64,000 nucleotides of DNA from Alphaproteobacteria bacterium (lineage in GTDB: Bacteria; Pseudomonadota; Alphaproteobacteria; Micropepsales; Micropepsaceae), in the NCBI GenBank assembly GCA_016783965.1, contig JADHVO010000005.1:310001-374000 (forward strand). The letters are read 5' to 3'. Positions 22,487-31,745 of this stretch are shown here, piece by piece. How positions within the stretch are numbered: position 1 is the stretch's first letter; every line of letters starts with the position of its first letter. The notes beneath the pieces were generated by a model. The model had not been told where the DNA came from. It searched no databases and was given only the letters and a program-made list of their open reading frames with translations. A program made the translations under genes and the position numbers.

Positions 22487-23524
22487 ATGGGTGTCGAACT
22501 CGCATATACCGCGGAAGTCGCAAAGGCGACCGCCCCGCTCTATCGCAAGGTGGCCCATGTCATCCCCGAGATCGAATGGCCCGTCTTCGCGCCGGTGATC
22601 GCCGAGATCAACCGCCTCAAGAAGGAGAAGAACGCAGTCATCCTCGGCCACAACTACATGACGCCGGAGATCTTCCACTGCGTCTCCGATTTCGTCGGCG
22701 ACAGCCTCGCGCTCGCGCGTGAAGCCGCGCGCACGGATGCGAAGGTGATCGTCCAGGCTGGCGTGCACTTCATGGCCGAGACGTCGAAAATCCTGTCGCC
22801 CGACAAGACCGTGCTGATCCCCGACATGCGCGCCGGCTGCTCGCTCGCCGCGTCGATCACCGGCGCCGACGTGCGCCTGCTCAAGCAGAAGTATCCCGGT
22901 CTCCCGGTCGTCACCTATGTGAACACCTCGGCCGATGTGAAGGCCGAGAGCGACGTGTGCTGCACCTCGTCGAATGCCGTCGCCGTGGTCGAGGAGATCG
23001 CGCGCGAGTTCGGCGTCGACACGGTCATCATGATCCCGGACAAGTACCTGGCGCAGAACGTCGCCAACCTGACCGGCGTGAAGGTCATCACCTGGGAAGG
23101 CGCCTGCGAGGTGCATGAGCGCTTCACCGCCGCCGAAATTCGCGACTACCGCAAGGCGCATCCCGGCATCGTTGTGCTGGCGCATCCGGAGTGCCCGCCG
23201 GAAGTGGTCGCCGAAGCCGATTTCGCCGGCTCGACCGCTGCGCTGATTGACTATGTCGGCAAGCACCGTCCGCATCGCGTCGTGATGGTCACCGAATGCT
23301 CGATGAGCGACAACGTCGCCGCCGAGTACCCCGACCTCGAATTCGTGCGCCCGTGCAACCTGTGCCCGCACATGAAGCGCATCACGCTCGACAATATCCT
23401 GCACGCTCTCCAGACCATGACGACCGAGGTCACCGTCGACCCGGAGATCTCGGTGCGCGCAAAGAAGGCCATCGACCGCATGCTCGCGGTCAAGCTGCCC
23501 ACCGTGACGAAGAAGGCCGCATGA
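22487..23524 (+). CDS. nadA: Quinolinate synthase
   Basis: [73 protein letters not shown]. Confidence 0.97.
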   Translation: MGVELAYTAEVAKATAPLYRKVAHVIPEIEWPVFAPVIAEINRLKKEKNAVILGHNYMTPEIFHCVSDFVGDSLALAREAARTDAKVIVQAGVHFMAETSKILSPDKTVLIPDMRAGCSLAASITGADVRLLKQKYPGLPVVTYVNTSADVKAESDVCCTSSNAVAVVEEIAREFGVDTVIMIPDKYLAQNVANLTGVKVITWEGACEVHERFTAAEIRDYRKAHPGIVVLAHPECPPEVVAEADFAGSTAALIDYVGKHRPHRVVMVTECSMSDNVAAEYPDLEFVRPCNLCPHMKRITLDNILHALQTMTTEVTVDPEISVRAKKAIDRMLAVKLPTVTKKAA

Positions 23525-23525
23525 C

Positions 23526-25106
23526 ATGGCCCGTACCGTCGACAACATCATCGAGGCGCCCGGCGCGCTGATCCTGGGCGCCGGCCTCGCCGGCCTTTTT
23601 ACCGCGCTCAAGCTCGCGCCGTTCCCGGCGATGGTGCTGGCCGCGGCCCAGCCCGGCACGTCAGGCTCCAGCGCCTGGGCACAGGGTGGCATTGCCGCGG
23701 CACTTGGCGAGGGCGACAGCTGGGAAAGCCACGCCGCCGACACGCTCGTGGCAGGCGCCGGCCATTGCGATCCGAAGATCGTCGAGTTGGTCACCAGCAA
23801 GGCTGCGGCTCGCATCGACGATCTTCTCCACTATGGCGTGCCCTTCGACCGCGCCCCTGACGGCAGCCTCGCGCTCGGCCGCGAGGCCGCGCACAGCGCC
23901 AAGCGCATCGTACATATCCAGGGCGACCGCGCCGGCGCCGAGATCACGCGCACCGTCGCCGAACGCGCTCTGGCGACGCCTTCGATCCAGGTTATGGAGG
24001 GCTTCCACGCGCTGGAGCTCGCGCTGGAGAACGGCCGCGTCATCGGCGTGTTCGCGCGCTACGGCACCGGCAACGGCACGCGCCTCGTCCTCTTCCGTGC
24101 CAGGGCGATCGTCTTCGCCACCGGCGGTATTGGCGCGCTCTACGCCGTCACCACCAACCCGCTGGAAACGCGTGGCGAGGGCCTCGGCATGGCCGCCCGC
24201 GCCGGCGCCATGATCCGCGACGCCGAGTTCGTTCAATTCCACCCGACCGCCATCGCCATCGGCCGCGATCCCGCCCCACTCGCCACCGAGGCCCTGCGCG
24301 GCGAGGGCGCCACGCTGATCGATGAGACCGGCCGCCGCTTCATGCTGGCTGTGCATCCCGATGCCGAGCTCGCGCCGCGCGACGTCGTCGCCCGCGCCTT
24401 GCACCGCGAACGCGCGCAAGGCCACACGACCTATCTCGATTGCACCAAGGCAATCGGCGCCGCTTTCGCCACGCGCTTCCCGACGGTGTACGCGGCTTGC
24501 AAAAGCGCGGGCATCGATCCGGCCACGCAGCCGATCCCCGTCGCGCCGGCTGAGCACTACCACATGGGCGGCATCAAGACGGACGCACGCGGCCGCTCCA
24601 CGCTCGACGGCCTCTGGGCTGTCGGCGAGTGCGCCTGCACCGGCCTGCACGGCGCCAACCGCCTCGCCTCGAACTCGCTGCTGGAAGCGCTGGTGTTCGG
24701 CGCCGAGGTGGCGGAGGACGTGCGCGGCCAGATCGCGCCGCGCGCCGCCGCCGGCAACCCGCCTGCGCCCGATCGCTTCAACGCCCCGCCGCCGCCCCAG
24801 GCGCTGCGCGATGCGATGACCCGCTATGTCGGGCTGGAGCGCGACTACGACGGTCTGGCGAAGGCGTACGACATAATCGACGCCGTCGAACGCGCCGGCG
24901 CCGGGGAGCCCGCCCTGCTCAACATGACCGCTGCCGCCAAGATGGTGACCAGCGCGGCCATCGTGTACCGCGAAAGCCGCGGCGCGCATTTCCGCACCGA
25001 CTTCCCGAAGACGGCCCCCGACTGGATCGGCTCGAACCATTTCTACGGCGATCTCGGACCGATCTGGAACGGCATCGAGCGCGCGCCCGGCCAGGCCGCG
25101 AAGTGA
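23526..25106 (+). CDS. nadB: L-aspartate oxidase
   Basis: LILGAGLAGLFTALKLAP, SSAWAQGGIAAALGEGDSWESHAADTLVAGAG, EHYHMGGIKTDARGRSTLDGLWAVGECACTGLHGANRLASNSLLEALVFG. Confidence 0.97.
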   Translation: MARTVDNIIEAPGALILGAGLAGLFTALKLAPFPAMVLAAAQPGTSGSSAWAQGGIAAALGEGDSWESHAADTLVAGAGHCDPKIVELVTSKAAARIDDLLHYGVPFDRAPDGSLALGREAAHSAKRIVHIQGDRAGAEITRTVAERALATPSIQVMEGFHALELALENGRVIGVFARYGTGNGTRLVLFRARAIVFATGGIGALYAVTTNPLETRGEGLGMAARAGAMIRDAEFVQFHPTAIAIGRDPAPLATEALRGEGATLIDETGRRFMLAVHPDAELAPRDVVARALHRERAQGHTTYLDCTKAIGAAFATRFPTVYAACKSAGIDPATQPIPVAPAEHYHMGGIKTDARGRSTLDGLWAVGECACTGLHGANRLASNSLLEALVFGAEVAEDVRGQIAPRAAAGNPPAPDRFNAPPPPQALRDAMTRYVGLERDYDGLAKAYDIIDAVERAGAGEPALLNMTAAAKMVTSAAIVYRESRGAHFRTDFPKTAPDWIGSNHFYGDLGPIWNGIERAPGQAAK

Positions 25107-25963
25107 GCGCCGCCCTGCCCTTCACGCGCCCGCCGCATGCGCTGCTGATCGAGCCCATCGTCCGCCACGCGCTGGAGGAAGACCTCGGCCGCGCCGGTGA
25201 CATCACCAGCGAACTGACCGTCGCAGCGGACGCGCGTTCAACGGCGCAACTAGTGGCACGGCAGGCGGGCACGATCTCCGGCCTCGTTGCGGCGGAACGT
25301 GCATTTCACTTTGTCGACCCGGCCCTGTCGTTCGCCGTGCACGCGCCGGACGGCGCCTCGGTGCAGGCGGGTACGCTACTCGCCACCATCGAAGGCTCTT
25401 CGCGAGCGATCCTAACCGGCGAGCGCGTGGCCCTGAACTTCACCGGGCATCTTTCCGGCGTCGCGACGGCGACGCGGTCGATGGTCGATTCTGTGGACGG
25501 CACGAACGCCCGCATCGTCTGCACCCGCAAGACCACGCCGGGCCTGCGCGTTCTCGAAAAGTACGCCGTGCGCTGCGGCGGCGGCTTCAACCACCGCTTT
25601 GGCCTCGACGACGCGGTCCTCATCAAGGACAACCACCTCGCAGCCGCCGGTGGCATCAGGCCCGCCATCGAGCGCGTCCGCGCCGGCCTCGGCCACATGG
25701 CCAGGATCGAGCTCGAAGTCGACACACTGGCCCAGCTCGAAGAGGCCCTCAGCCTGAACATCGACACCATCCTGCTCGACAACATGCCGCCCGACACGCT
25801 CCGCCAGGCCGTCGCCATGGCCAAAGGCCGCGCCACGCTAGAGGCTTCGGGGAACATCACCCTCGCCACGGTCCGGGCCGTAGCCGAGACAGGCGTCGAT
25901 TACATTTCCTCCGGCGCGATCACGCATAGCGCCCAGAACCTCGACCTCGGTCTGGATTTCTAG
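25103..25963 (+). CDS. nadC: Nicotinate-nucleotide diphosphorylase (carboxylating)
   Basis: EEDLGRAGDITSELTV, RIVCTRKTTPGLRVLEKYAVRCGGGFNHRFGLDDAVLIKDNH, VDYISSGAITHSAQNLDLGLDF; GTG start overlapping nadB stop. Confidence 0.96.
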   Translation: MSAALPFTRPPHALLIEPIVRHALEEDLGRAGDITSELTVAADARSTAQLVARQAGTISGLVAAERAFHFVDPALSFAVHAPDGASVQAGTLLATIEGSSRAILTGERVALNFTGHLSGVATATRSMVDSVDGTNARIVCTRKTTPGLRVLEKYAVRCGGGFNHRFGLDDAVLIKDNHLAAAGGIRPAIERVRAGLGHMARIELEVDTLAQLEEALSLNIDTILLDNMPPDTLRQAVAMAKGRATLEASGNITLATVRAVAETGVDYISSGAITHSAQNLDLGLDF

Positions 25964-25995
25964 TCTAGTCGCCTTTGGACAATCGGAGGAACGAC

Positions 25996-26766
25996 ATGGA
26001 TCTGCATCTCAAAGGCAAGAACGCCGTCATTCTGGGCGGCACGCGCGGCATCGGACGCGCGATCGCGGACACGTTGGCAGCCGAAGGCGCCAACGTCGCG
26101 ATCTGCGCCCGCAACGCCGACCAGGTGAAGGACACGGTCGCCGCGCTCAGGGACAAGGGCGTGAAGGCCACCGGCGGCGCGGTCGACATCATGGACGGCG
26201 CGGCGCTCAAGGCCTGGGTGGCGAAGGCGGGCGACGAGCTCGGCGGCATCGACATCCTCGTCTCCAACGCCGGCGCGATGGCGCAGGGCGGCGACCCCGC
26301 CTCGTGGGAAGCGAACTTCAAGCTCGACGTGCTCGGCATGGTCAACGCCTTCGACGCCGCCAAGCCCTATCTCGAGAAAGCCGCCACGAAGAACGGCGAC
26401 GCCGCCTTCACGATCATCTCCTCGGTTTCGGCTGCGGAGTCCGACAACGCGAGTTCCTACGGCCCGATCAAGGCGGCGCTGATTCACTACGCCAAGGGCC
26501 TCGCGCGCCAGTACGCCAAGATCAACCTGCGCACCAACGTCGTGTCGCCCGGCATGGTCTATTTCGAGGGCGGCGTCTGGCACCAGGTCGAGAAGGGTAT
26601 GCCGGACTTCTTCAAGCAGGCGCTCGCGCGCAACCCCACGGGCCGCTGCGCCACACCGCAGGACATCGCCAACGCCGCCGTGTTCCTGTCGAGCCCGGCA
26701 TCGTCCTATACGACCGGCATCAACCTGCTGGTCGACGGCACGATCAGCCGCCGCGTGAACTTCTAG
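25996..26766 (+). CDS. SDR family oxidoreductase
   Basis: AVILGGTRGIGRAIADTLAAEGANV, NAG, SSVSAAESDNASSYGPIKAAL. Confidence 0.93.
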   Translation: MDLHLKGKNAVILGGTRGIGRAIADTLAAEGANVAICARNADQVKDTVAALRDKGVKATGGAVDIMDGAALKAWVAKAGDELGGIDILVSNAGAMAQGGDPASWEANFKLDVLGMVNAFDAAKPYLEKAATKNGDAAFTIISSVSAAESDNASSYGPIKAALIHYAKGLARQYAKINLRTNVVSPGMVYFEGGVWHQVEKGMPDFFKQALARNPTGRCATPQDIANAAVFLSSPASSYTTGINLLVDGTISRRVNF

Positions 26767-26791
26767 GATATTCCGAAAAACAGGAAGGAAC

Positions 26792-26822
26792 CGCCGGAGC
26801 GCCCGCAGCGCCCCGGCGTTTT
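26792..26822 (+). terminator. Candidate intrinsic terminator
   Basis: CGCCGG ... CCGGCG followed by TTTT between convergent genes. Confidence 0.5.
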
Positions 26823-26826
26823 CACT

Positions 26827-27465
26827 TCAGGCCTGCGTGCCGCGCAGACGCGAGCTGTGGCCAGCGCGCCGGTAGAAAATATGGCCGCCGATTTCGACGG
26901 TCGGTATGAACTGGGCGCCCCAGTCGGGATGGACGCTGGTGGCATGGAAACCGACCGCGCCCTGCGTGAGGCCGTCCATCTGCTCTTCGCCTGTCAGCAC
27001 GCGGGCGGCGAGTTCCTGTGCCCGCTGCCATTCCCTGGGTTCCTTCGGATGGGTCAGCGCGCCGCTGCAGGCCCAGGAGAACTGGCAGTGCGCCGTGTTG
27101 GCGCCTTCATAGACCACGCCGCAGATCGAGTTCCCGTAAAGGCCGCTCTTGATGCGGTTGAGGATCACCTCGACCACCGCCTTCTGGCCAGCATCGGTGT
27201 TGCCGCGGGTCTCGTAGTAGATCGCCTCCGACAGGCACTTGTGCTCCTGGAGCAGGCGCGCGGCAAACGACGAACTCGCCGGCAGCGGCGCGGGCACCGG
27301 TGTCGGCACCATGACCGCCGTCGTCACCTTCACGACCTTCACATCGTCCGTCGACGGATGAACGTTGAGCGATGCACCGACCGCAGCGCTCGCCGTCGCG
27401 AGCACAACCGCGAGTGCAGCGACAAGCACGCGGTCTGACCGCGCAATGGCGTCTCTCGTTTTCAT
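26827..27465 (-). CDS. Cell wall hydrolase, SleB family
   Basis: CLSEAIYYETRGNTDAGQKAVVEVILNRIKSGLYGNSICGVVYEG...CQFSWACSG. Confidence 0.9.
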   Translation of the reverse strand: MKTRDAIARSDRVLVAALAVVLATASAAVGASLNVHPSTDDVKVVKVTTAVMVPTPVPAPLPASSSFAARLLQEHKCLSEAIYYETRGNTDAGQKAVVEVILNRIKSGLYGNSICGVVYEGANTAHCQFSWACSGALTHPKEPREWQRAQELAARVLTGEEQMDGLTQGAVGFHATSVHPDWGAQFIPTVEIGGHIFYRRAGHSSRLRGTQA

Positions 27466-27666
27466 GATCGTTGGCCCTCGTAAAGCTTCTTCGATTGTCG
27501 TGTGCTTGGAATTGAAAACCGAACAGCCCCGTGCCGTGTTGAGAAATGTCGGGTCGCGTTTAGCCAGCCAAAAAAAGAATCGTCAAATAAAATTTTCAGA
27601 ATCGTGACGCAGTGTCATTTGACACCGTGAAAACCACAGGGAAAAGCTGGATCGTCCGTGTAAAGA

Positions 27667-30342
27667 TTAATCTGAATCCGCCGCTTTTGCCAGATTCGCC
27701 TGCGCCGCCGCGAGCCGCGCGACGGGGACTCGGAAGGGCGAGCACGACACGTAGTCGAGTCCCGCGCCGTGGCAGAAGCGGATCGAATCCGGATCGCCGC
27801 CATGCTCGCCGCAGATGCCGAGCTTGAGATTTGGGCGCGTCTGGCGTCCGCGTTCGGCGGCAATGCGCACCAGTTCGCCGACTCCGTCCACGTCGATGGT
27901 CACGAACGGATCGCGCTGGATCACACCCTTGTTGAGATAGTCGGTCAGGAAGCCGCCAGCATCGTCACGTGAAATGCCGATGGTGGTCTGCGTGAGATCG
28001 TTGGTGCCGAAGGAGAAGAATTCCGCCGTTTGCGCGATCTGGCGGGCCTGCAGCGCCGCGCGCGGCAGCTCGATCATCGTGCCGATCAGGAAGCCGGGCA
28101 CCCTGCCCCGTTCCCGCTTGACGGCTTCCGCCACCGCGTCGATGCGCTCGCGCATGCGGTCCAGCTCGGCTTTGAAGCCCACCAGCGGGATCATGATCTC
28201 CAGCTGCACCGGCTTGCCGCCGGCGGCTTCCACGTTCAGCGCCGCCTCCAGGATGGCACGCGCCTGCATCTCGTAGATTTCGGGATAGGTGATGCCCAGC
28301 CGCACGCCGCGGTGTCCCAGCATGGGATTGGCCTCGTGCAGCGCGATCGCCCGCATGCGCAGCTTGCCGGGATCGGTACCGGCCGCCTTGGCCACCTCCA
28401 GGATCTCGTCCTCGTCCTGCGGCAGGAATTCGTGCAGCGGCGGATCGAGCAGGCGGATTGTGACCGGAAGCCCCTCCATCACCTTGAAGATCTTCTCGAA
28501 ATCGCCGCGCTGCATCGGCAGGAGCTTCGCGAGGGCGGCGCGGCGTTCGCTCTCCGCGTCCGCAAGAATCATCTGGCGCACCGCAATGATGCGGTGTTCG
28601 TCGAAGAACATATGCTCGGTACGGCACAGGCCGATGCCTTCGGCGCCGAACTTGCGCGCCGTCGCCGCGTCCTCCGGCGTGTCGGCGTTGGTGCGTACCT
28701 TGAGCGTGCGGATCGAATCCGCCCATCCCATCAGCACGCCGAAATCGCCCGTCAGCTCCGGCTGGCGCAGCGCGACCCTGCCCTTGAACACCGAGCCCGT
28801 GGCGCCGTCGATGGTGATGATGTCGCCGCGCCTGATGACGTGCCTGCCCGCTGACATCTCACCCTTGGCAACATCGATCTTGATCATGCCGGCGCCCGAC
28901 ACGCACGGCCGCCCCATGCCGCGCGCCACCACCGCGGCATGCGAGGTCATGCCGCCCCGCGCGGTGAGAATCCCGCGCGCCGCGTGCATGCCATGGATGT
29001 CTTCCGGACTGGTCTCCGTTCGCACCAGGATGACGTCGACGTTGTCGGCAGCCCGCTTCTCGGCCTCTTCCGCCGTGAACGCCACCTCGCCGGTGGCCGC
29101 ACCCGGCGATGCCGCCAGGCCCGCCGCTATCTGCTCCTTCGGCGCATTCGGATCGAGCGTCGGATGCAGCAGCTGGTCCAGCGCCGCCGGATCGACGCGT
29201 CCGACCGCCGTCTTCTTGTCGATCAGCCCCTCGCGCTCCATGTCCACGGCGGCCTTCAACGCCGCTTCCGCAGTGCGTTTGCCGCTACGCGTCTGAAGCA
29301 TGAAGAGCTTGCCTTCCTGCACCGTGAACTCCAGGTCCTGCATGTCGCGGTAATGCGCTTCCAGCCGGTCGCAGATCGCCTTCAGTTCGGCGAACGCCTT
29401 GGGCATCGCCTCTTCCATCGACGGCTTCTTGGCGCCCTGCCTCTCGCGCACGATTTTGCTGATCGACTGCGGCGTGCGGATGCCAGCCACCACGTCCTCG
29501 CCCTGCGCGTTGATCAGGAACTCGCCGTAGAGGATTTTCTCGCCGGTCGAGGGATCGCGCGTGAACGCCACGCCGGTGGCACTCGTCTCGCCGCGATTGC
29601 CGAACACCATCGCCTGCACGGTCACCGCCGTGCCCCACTCCTCCGGGATGTTGTGCAGCTTGCGATAGGTGTTGGCGCGCGGCGAACGCCACGACCCGAA
29701 CACCGCGCCGATCGCGCCCCACAGCTGCTCGTGCACGTCCTCGGGGAACGGCTTGCCCAGCTCCTTCTGTACCCGCTCCTTGAACAGGCCGGCGATCCGC
29801 TTCAGGTCCTCGGCGCTCAGCTCGGTATCGAGGTCGTAGCCCTTGTCTTCCTTCTCGCTGTCCAGGATTTCCTCGAACAGGGCGTGATCGACGCCCAGCA
29901 CGACATCCGAATACATCTGGATGAAGCGGCGATAGCTGTCATAGGCGAACCGCGCGTCGCCGGTGAGCTTCGCCAGCCCCTCGGTCGTCGCGGCGTTCAG
30001 GCCCAGGTTCAGCACCGTGTCCATCATGCCCGGCATCGACACCCGCGCGCCCGAGCGCACCGACACCAGCAGCGGCCGCGTGGCATCGCCCAGCGTGCCG
30101 CCGGCCTGTGTGCCCACCTTGGCCAGGGCCGCGTCGACCTCGGCCTTCAGCGTGTCGGGATAGGTCTCGCCATGGGCGTAGAACCAGGTGCACACCTCGG
30201 TCGTGATCGAAAACCCCGGAGGCACTGGCAAGCCCAGATTGCTCATCTCGGCCAGGTTGGCCCCCTTGCCGCCGAGCAGGTTTCGCATCCCCGCTTCGCC
30301 CTCGGCCTTGCCGTCGCCGAACGAATACACCCACTTGGTCAT
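27667..30342 (-). CDS. ppdK: Pyruvate, phosphate dikinase
   Basis: MTKWVYSFGDGKAEGEAGMRNLLGGKGANLAEMSNLGLPVPPGFSITTEVC; RGGMTSHAAVVARGMGRPCVSG; GICGEHGGDPDSIRFCHGAGLDYVSCSPFRVPVARLAAAQA. Confidence 0.97.
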   Translation of the reverse strand: MTKWVYSFGDGKAEGEAGMRNLLGGKGANLAEMSNLGLPVPPGFSITTEVCTWFYAHGETYPDTLKAEVDAALAKVGTQAGGTLGDATRPLLVSVRSGARVSMPGMMDTVLNLGLNAATTEGLAKLTGDARFAYDSYRRFIQMYSDVVLGVDHALFEEILDSEKEDKGYDLDTELSAEDLKRIAGLFKERVQKELGKPFPEDVHEQLWGAIGAVFGSWRSPRANTYRKLHNIPEEWGTAVTVQAMVFGNRGETSATGVAFTRDPSTGEKILYGEFLINAQGEDVVAGIRTPQSISKIVRERQGAKKPSMEEAMPKAFAELKAICDRLEAHYRDMQDLEFTVQEGKLFMLQTRSGKRTAEAALKAAVDMEREGLIDKKTAVGRVDPAALDQLLHPTLDPNAPKEQIAAGLAASPGAATGEVAFTAEEAEKRAADNVDVILVRTETSPEDIHGMHAARGILTARGGMTSHAAVVARGMGRPCVSGAGMIKIDVAKGEMSAGRHVIRRGDIITIDGATGSVFKGRVALRQPELTGDFGVLMGWADSIRTLKVRTNADTPEDAATARKFGAEGIGLCRTEHMFFDEHRIIAVRQMILADAESERRAALAKLLPMQRGDFEKIFKVMEGLPVTIRLLDPPLHEFLPQDEDEILEVAKAAGTDPGKLRMRAIALHEANPMLGHRGVRLGITYPEIYEMQARAILEAALNVEAAGGKPVQLEIMIPLVGFKAELDRMRERIDAVAEAVKRERGRVPGFLIGTMIELPRAALQARQIAQTAEFFSFGTNDLTQTTIGISRDDAGGFLTDYLNKGVIQRDPFVTIDVDGVGELVRIAAERGRQTRPNLKLGICGEHGGDPDSIRFCHGAGLDYVSCSPFRVPVARLAAAQANLAKAADSD

Positions 30343-30364
30343 GGCGAACCCAAATCCAAAATTG

Positions 30365-30489
30365 TCATGGCCCGCGAATGCGGGCCACCCAGGTGATCGT
30401 AGAGCACGGCCCGGGCCAGACACATAAGACAAGTTGCGGCACCAGCGGAACGGGGCAGCAACTGGGTGGCCCGCATTCGCGGGCCATGA
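30365..30489. repeat. REP/BIME-like paired palindromes
   Basis: Perfect 28-bp inverted repeat TCATGGCCCGCGAATGCGGGCCACCCAG (30365-30392) / CTGGGTGGCCCGCATTCGCGGGCCATGA (30462-30489), each arm containing GGCCCGC-4nt-GCGGGCC. Confidence 0.85.
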
Positions 30490-30530
30490 CACCGAAAGGA
30501 AGGGCGCGCTAACGTCGTCGCACCGGACCA

Positions 30531-30944
30531 ATGGAGAATCGCATGCCGCAGAATGCCATCTTCGTGCCCATGGGCGTGCTTGCCGGCGTCACGTTCTTCG
30601 TGCTGCTGTTCGTGCCGGCCTCGCGCTTCTTCTCCAGGGGCCAGCCCGTCGCGCAGGACAGCGCGACCGGCGATATTCCCGGAGGCCTCGGCAACCCGAA
30701 CTTCGCCGACCTGCTCGAGATGCCGGTGCTCTTCTATGTCATCTGCCTGGCGGCGGTGGTGGCGTCGCGCGTCGATGCAACCATGCTTGGGCTGGCGTGG
30801 GCCTATGTCGGCTTGCGGGCTTTGCACAGCTTCGTGCACCTGACCTACGACAACCCAACCCACCGCACCGTCCTGTTCGCGCTATCGAATTTCGCCGTCC
30901 TGGCGATGTGGGTGTTCTTCTTCATCTCGCCCGCCGCCGTCTGA
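30531..30944 (+). CDS. MAPEG family membrane protein
   Basis: NPNFADLLEMPVLFYVICLA...LAWAYVGLRALHSFVHLTYDNPTHRTVLFALSNFAVLAMWVFF. Confidence 0.85.
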   Translation: MENRMPQNAIFVPMGVLAGVTFFVLLFVPASRFFSRGQPVAQDSATGDIPGGLGNPNFADLLEMPVLFYVICLAAVVASRVDATMLGLAWAYVGLRALHSFVHLTYDNPTHRTVLFALSNFAVLAMWVFFFISPAAV

Positions 30945-30952
30945 CGGCGGGC

Positions 30953-31214
30953 GTCATCGAACGCGATATTCCCGCCGCCGGCCGCTTCGAGCACGAGCAG
31001 CTCAAAGGCGCCGCCGCCCAGTCGAACAAGGTGCTGAAAGAACTGGGTCCCGACATCGGTGGCAGGACAGCTATGTCGCGGGCGACAAGACCTTTTGCGT
31101 CTATCTCGCCGGGGACGAGGCGATCATCGGGAAGCACACCGAGCTGAGCGGCTTCCCAAGACCACCGAGATCCGCAAAATGATCCACCCGACCACCGAAA
31201 AGGACGGGGCGTAA
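30953..31214 (+). pseudogene. Frameshifted DUF4242-like gene
   Basis: VIERDIPAAGRFEHEQLKGAAAQSNKVLKELGPDI then, in another frame, WQDSYVAGDKTFCVYLAGDEAIIGKHTELSGF, then in a third frame TTEIRKMIHPTTEKDGA*. Confidence 0.7.
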
Positions 31215-31217
31215 GGA

Positions 31218-31249
31218 AAAGGCCCCTCCAGCAACCGGGAGGGGCCTTT
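31218..31249. terminator. Intrinsic terminator (strong 12-bp stem)
   Basis: AAAGGCCCCTCC-N8-GGAGGGGCCTTT. Confidence 0.75.
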
Positions 31250-31295
31250 CCTGTTTGCGCGGTAGGGACCCCAAGTAGCTCAAGGGCTCCCCGTT

Positions 31296-31595
31296 TCAAT
31301 CCGGATTCGCGCCCTCAGCGGTGTTCTCAAGCACCTTCCCTGTCATGGCATCGACGCCGACCTCGTAGGTCTTGTTGCCCGCCTTGATGTCGAAGGAGTA
31401 GCGAAGACCACCGCCTTCACGTTCAAGTTCGGTGTCGGTGATGGTGCCGGGCCGAACGTTCAGCGCAATCGTACGCGCCTTGTCGACTGTGATTTTTGCC
31501 GTCCTTGCCAGGTTCTCGCCGGTATAGGCGAGGGCTCCGGTCGTGCCGGAGATAATGATGGCTGCGATTCCGATCGCGATTGCAGTTTTTGTCAT
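31296..31595 (-). CDS. PepSY domain-containing secreted protein
   Basis: Signal-like N-terminus; ITVDKARTIALNVRPGTITDTELEREGGGLRYSFDIKAGNKTYEVGVDAMTGKVLEN. Confidence 0.9.
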   Translation of the reverse strand: MTKTAIAIGIAAIIISGTTGALAYTGENLARTAKITVDKARTIALNVRPGTITDTELEREGGGLRYSFDIKAGNKTYEVGVDAMTGKVLENTAEGANPD

Positions 31596-31745
31596 TGTCA
31601 GACCTATTGCTTGGCTAATCCCCGCAGGCCTTATGAGCCAAACAAAATGGGCGACGGTGTGACCGTTACTATACCGTTTTGTCGGCTTTCCCCTCCCAGG
31701 CCAGGAGCGGCCGGTTGCTGCGCATGGCTTTGCGCGGCAATGCTG

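Noticed and set aside
23661-25040. 459-aa minus-strand ORF
   Set aside because: Antisense to nadB, with repetitive Gly/Ala/Arg-rich translation.
28939-30396. 485-aa plus-strand ORF
   Set aside because: Antisense to ppdK; no recognisable motif.
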